From contig CACAPQ010000006.1 of NCBI GenBank assembly GCA_902534325.1, forward strand, positions 1 to 64,000: DNA of 64,000 nucleotides, written 5' to 3'. The notes beneath the pieces are model-generated. The model saw only the letters and a list, made by a program, of their open reading frames with translations, was not told the origin of the DNA and made no database searches. A program made the translations under genes and the position numbers. This document shows, in pieces, positions 61,053 to 64,000 of this stretch. Each line of letters opens with the position of its first letter. The stretch's first letter is position 1. Source of the DNA: Paracoccaceae bacterium (GTDB lineage Bacteria; Pseudomonadota; Alphaproteobacteria; Rhodobacterales; Rhodobacteraceae).

Positions 61053-62756
61053 TTAAAGCCTAAATAAATCCATTCTAGGCATTAAGCCCAAAAGGTGTTT
61101 GCTATAATCGTGCTCTGGGTGGTCAAATAACTTATCTGTCTCCGCAATTTCACAAATTTTACCATTTTGCATCACAGCAACCCGATCACACATTTGCCTG
61201 ATTACTGGTAAATCGTGAGAAATGAATAGCATGGTAAGACTTAACTCTTCCTGCAAATCTTTTAATAAATTTAATATGTTAGCTTGAACTGAAACGTCTA
61301 ATGCTGAAGTTGGTTCATCACAAATGAGAATTTCAGGTCTTGATGCAAGTGCTCTAGCAATAGAAATTCTCTGTCGTTGACCACCAGAAAATTCATGTGG
61401 GTATTTTTTGAGTGAATTGATGGGCATACCAACAAAAGAGATTAAATCCCGGACTACTTTTAATGTTTCGCTTGAATTTCCAGTTGATCGATGAAAACGA
61501 ATTGGTTCAGATATTATATCCTCAACGGTCATTCTGGAATTTAAAGAAGAATAGGGGTCTTGGAAAATCATTTGCATTTTTCTTCTAATTAAAGAAGTTT
61601 TTGTTTTTTGAGTTTTCTGCAAAACATTATGGCCAAATATATTTATATCACCTGATTTTGGTGTATATAATCCCGCAATTAGACGGGCTAGAGTACTTTT
61701 CCCAGACCCACTTTCCCCAACCAGTCCAAAACTTTCGCCAGTTTGTATCTCGATTGACACATCATCCACAGCTTTTAACGAAATACGGTTTTTACGAAAT
61801 AAAGCCTGCCGAATAGCAAATTCAATTGATAAGTTTTTCACTGAAACAGCAGTGCCATGGGTTTCAGATGATTTATTTTTCGAAAGCCAGTGGTCGCTTA
61901 CATTTTCTAGAGTGACTTTTTCTTCTGATCCATCGATATAGTCAACAACAGTAAAGCGATGAAGCTTTTGATCGCCACTGGGTACTGCGGATATTAAACT
62001 TTTTGTATAGTCATGTTTAGGTTTTTGGAGAACTTGTTCTACTTTTCCCTGTTCCACCAATTGACCATTGTACATTACTGCAACCCGATCAGCGATTTCG
62101 GCTATAACACCTATATCGTGAGTTACAATAATAACCCCTAAATTACGCTGCTTGCATAGTGATTTTATTAAATCCAGAATTTGCTTCTGGATCGATACAT
62201 CGAGAGCAGTAGTGGGCTCGTCAGCAATGATTAAATCAGGGTCGCCAGCCAGTGCCAAAGCGATAACAACACGTTGACGCATTCCCCCTGAAAACTGATG
62301 TGGGTAGGCGTCCAACCGTGGTTCTGGATTGGGAATACCGACTGAGTCAAGTAGCTCAATCGATTTTTCTCGAGCGGAGGCCCCAGAAATTTTTAAAGTT
62401 TCGATAAGTGTTTCGGATAATTGTTTACCAATTGTCATCAGCGGGTTTAACGAGGTTTGAGGATCTTGAAAAATAGTACCTATTTTTGCTCCTCTTATCT
62501 TTCTCATTTCCTCGTTGGACAATTGATCTATACGATTTCCGTCAAAAATAATTTCTCCACCTGAAATATAACCGGGGGGTTCTAAAAGATTGATAATTGA
62601 GTTGCCTACAGTTGACTTTCCAGCGCCACTTTCACCTACCAAACCTAGGACTTCACCCTTAGCGACTGCAATTGACACCTTATTAACAGCTGCGACTTGG
62701 CCTCTACGAGAAGGAAAATCTACACTTAGGTTATTGATTTCAAGAAGATTGGTCAT
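61053..62756 (-). CDS. Fused dipeptide/oligopeptide ABC transporter ATPase (DppD-DppF type)
   Basis: A 567-residue protein with two complete ABC ATPase modules. Module 1: Walker A GESGAGKST, signature FSGGMRQRV, Walker B LIIADEPTTALD. Module 2 (from about 310): GESGSGKST, FSGGQRQRI, LICDEPTSALD. Both have the C-terminal oligopeptide-type extension (one ends HDYTKSLISAVP, the other HDYSKHLLGLMP). It powers uptake of peptides or related solutes such as glutathione or nickel chelates. It overlaps the permease gene by four bases. Confidence 0.92.
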   Translation of the reverse strand: MTNLLEINNLSVDFPSRRGQVAAVNKVSIAVAKGEVLGLVGESGAGKSTVGNSIINLLEPPGYISGGEIIFDGNRIDQLSNEEMRKIRGAKIGTIFQDPQTSLNPLMTIGKQLSETLIETLKISGASAREKSIELLDSVGIPNPEPRLDAYPHQFSGGMRQRVVIALALAGDPDLIIADEPTTALDVSIQKQILDLIKSLCKQRNLGVIIVTHDIGVIAEIADRVAVMYNGQLVEQGKVEQVLQKPKHDYTKSLISAVPSGDQKLHRFTVVDYIDGSEEKVTLENVSDHWLSKNKSSETHGTAVSVKNLSIEFAIRQALFRKNRISLKAVDDVSIEIQTGESFGLVGESGSGKSTLARLIAGLYTPKSGDINIFGHNVLQKTQKTKTSLIRRKMQMIFQDPYSSLNSRMTVEDIISEPIRFHRSTGNSSETLKVVRDLISFVGMPINSLKKYPHEFSGGQRQRISIARALASRPEILICDEPTSALDVSVQANILNLLKDLQEELSLTMLFISHDLPVIRQMCDRVAVMQNGKICEIAETDKLFDHPEHDYSKHLLGLMPRMDLFRL

Positions 62757-63685
62757 CGTAACTTTGGATTAAGTGCATCTCGCATCCAATCTCCCAGTAA
62801 ATTTACAGAAAATACTAGTATTATCAGGGCAATGGCTGGAAAAAAAGTAATCCACCAAAGTCCAGAGAAGAGGAATTCATTTCCAACTCTTATAAGTGTG
62901 CCTAAAGAAGGTGTGGTCGGCGGTATACCCTGACCAAGAAAGCTTAAGGTTGCCTCGGCGATTATCGCAAGGGCTAGACCAATAGTTGCGATAACAAGGA
63001 CAGGGCGAAGTGTATTTGGTAAAATATGTCGCAGAATGATTGTAAATTTTGGTAATCCAATGAGTTTGGCGGCCTGGACATATTCCTTTTCAGCCTCTAC
63101 CAGTGTGGCGCCTCTTGCAACACGTGCAAACTGAGGCCAATCGGTAAGTCCAATGGCCACAATCACAACATAAATCGCAAACTCTTCACGCAGCTCTAGA
63201 GGCAGGGCAGCTCTACCAATCCCATTAATGAGTATCGCAACTAAAATCCCAGGTATAGTAAGCTGTACATCTGCTATTCGCATAATGACTGTATCTGTTA
63301 AGCCACCGAAATATCCCGAAATTACACCTAAGGTAACTCCTAGTAACATGCCTAAAAAAACGGCTGCTATGCCAACAAGAATTGAAATGCGACCACCGTA
63401 AAGAATGGTCGAAAGCATGTCACGTCCTTGGTTATCTGTTCCAAGAAGGTATGCCGATGAGCCTCCATCTGACCAGGCTGGAGGAAGTTTTCCATCCCAT
63501 AAAGAAATCTGGGCCGGATCGAACGGATTATATGGTGCAATTAAAGGTGCCGCAAAGGCCGCGGTAATGGCTATGAAAGTAATTGTTGCAGCAATAATAG
63601 CTCCAGGTGTCGTAAAAAAAGAATAAACAATATCATTGTCTAAAAATCGCTGCCAACGAGATTTTGATTGATCGGTTTTAGTCAA
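62753..63685 (-). CDS. DppC-type ABC transporter permease
   Basis: About 310 residues. I use the TTG at 63685, seven bases after GGAGGG and starting LTKTDQSKSRW; a longer version would overlap dppB by more than 50 bases. Six spans are visible, with the DppC N-terminal region PFDPAQISLWDGKLPPAW and LGTDNQGRDMLSTILYGG. The EAA loop is in AAKLIGLPKFTIILRHILPN. It forms the inner-membrane channel with DppB. Overlaps the ATPase gene by four bases. Confidence 0.92.
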   Translation of the reverse strand: MTKTDQSKSRWQRFLDNDIVYSFFTTPGAIIAATITFIAITAAFAAPLIAPYNPFDPAQISLWDGKLPPAWSDGGSSAYLLGTDNQGRDMLSTILYGGRISILVGIAAVFLGMLLGVTLGVISGYFGGLTDTVIMRIADVQLTIPGILVAILINGIGRAALPLELREEFAIYVVIVAIGLTDWPQFARVARGATLVEAEKEYVQAAKLIGLPKFTIILRHILPNTLRPVLVIATIGLALAIIAEATLSFLGQGIPPTTPSLGTLIRVGNEFLFSGLWWITFFPAIALIILVFSVNLLGDWMRDALNPKLR

Positions 63686-63686
63686 G

Positions 63687-64000
63687 CTATGACCCTCCAC
63701 GTCGTATTCGAGGGTCGACAACAAAGTAAAGAATATCAACGATGAGGTTTATCACAACGAAAAGCAGAGCAACAAAAATCAAATAGGCTGCCATTATAGG
63801 AACATCGACGAAATCGACAGCCTGAATGAACATCAAGCCTGTTCCCGGCCACTGGAAAACTGTTTCGGTGATTACGGAATAAGCTATGAGCCCCCCGATA
63901 TTTAAGCCAATGATCGTTATCACAGGGACAAGTGTATTGCGCAGAGCATGACCAAAATGAATAGCCCTGTTTGCTAAGCCCCGAGCTCTCGCAAACTTTA
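63687..64000 (-). CDS. DppB-type ABC transporter permease, C-terminal part (partial)
   Basis: The open frame runs off the right edge; about 104 C-terminal residues are visible. They contain the EAA loop (ARGLANRAIHFGHALRNTLVP), the last two spans and the typical ending LIVDILYFVVDPRIRRGG. An internal GTG at 63923 is not the gene's start. The stop lies one base before the dppC start codon region, consistent with a dppB-dppC-dppDF operon. Confidence 0.9.
   Translation of the reverse strand, partial: KFARARGLANRAIHFGHALRNTLVPVITIIGLNIGGLIAYSVITETVFQWPGTGLMFIQAVDFVDVPIMAAYLIFVALLFVVINLIVDILYFVVDPRIRRGGS

Overview
The window looks like chromosome from a marine, AT-rich alphaproteobacterium, most probably a low-GC relative of the Rhodobacterales. 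The evidence is the gene order ntrB-ntrC-ntrY-ntrX-trkA-trkH-hfq-hflX, a circularly permuted (two-piece) tmRNA gene whose tag reads ANDNRAPVAMAA, an alphaproteobacterial-type SspB, an NtrC without the sigma-54 GAFTGA loop, and a DMSP demethylase (DmdA) gene. The exact genus cannot be told from this sequence alone.

Layout. 1-9.9 kb: nitrogen two-component systems (NtrBC, NtrYX), potassium uptake (TrkA, TrkH), then Hfq and HflX. 9.9-18.7 kb: a secreted or membrane-anchored penicillin-acylase family hydrolase, a beta-hydroxyacid dehydrogenase, RNase E with a long leader, TusA-like and CcdA proteins, a ribbon-helix-helix protein, SspB and the tmRNA gene. 18.7-22.7 kb: a four-gene operon DUF2182-DUF1326-DmdA-crotonyl-CoA-carboxylase/reductase-like, closed by a clear terminator. 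22.8-30.7 kb: a class V PLP enzyme, photolyase, cyclopropane fatty acid synthase, a gamma-glutamylcyclotransferase-like protein, cysteine synthase and a large MscS channel.

30.8-40.6 kb is accessory. It begins at a tRNA-Ser(GGA) gene whose 3' end is repeated 2.96 kb downstream (att-like direct repeat). The repeats bracket a PaaK-like CoA ligase, a luciferase-like flavin oxidoreductase and a tiny membrane ORF. Beyond lie many small hypothetical, secreted or dimeric alpha/beta-barrel-type proteins. 40.6-46.6 kb holds two large paralogous, probably surface-exposed lipoproteins sharing near-identical 5' DNA; the second carries a 9-bp minisatellite coding for polyserine.

46.6-59.5 kb is a carboxylate catabolic region. 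A MatB-like malonyl-CoA synthetase diverges from a tripartite tricarboxylate transporter (TctC-TctB-TctA), a CoA-acylating aldehyde dehydrogenase, an acyl-CoA ligase and a TSUP (TauE/SafE) exporter. A large FAD/Fe-S 2-hydroxyacid dehydrogenase and a serine-glyoxylate-type aminotransferase follow. The ligase plus acylating dehydrogenase pair matches the logic of sulfoacetate degradation (SauT/SauS), but the substrate is an inference. A strong dyad sits upstream of tctC. 59.5-60.1 kb is non-coding and holds two strong consecutive RNA hairpins, one with a GAAA tetraloop, plus DnaA-box-like motifs. 60.3-64 kb: a sirtuin-like protein without zinc cysteines and the end of a dipeptide/oligopeptide ABC transporter operon that runs off the window.

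The best candidates for something undescribed are the structured RNA locus near 59.9-60.0 kb, the DUF2182-DUF1326-DmdA-Ccr operon, the transporter/ligase/dehydrogenase/exporter operon, and the integrase-less tRNA-Ser island.
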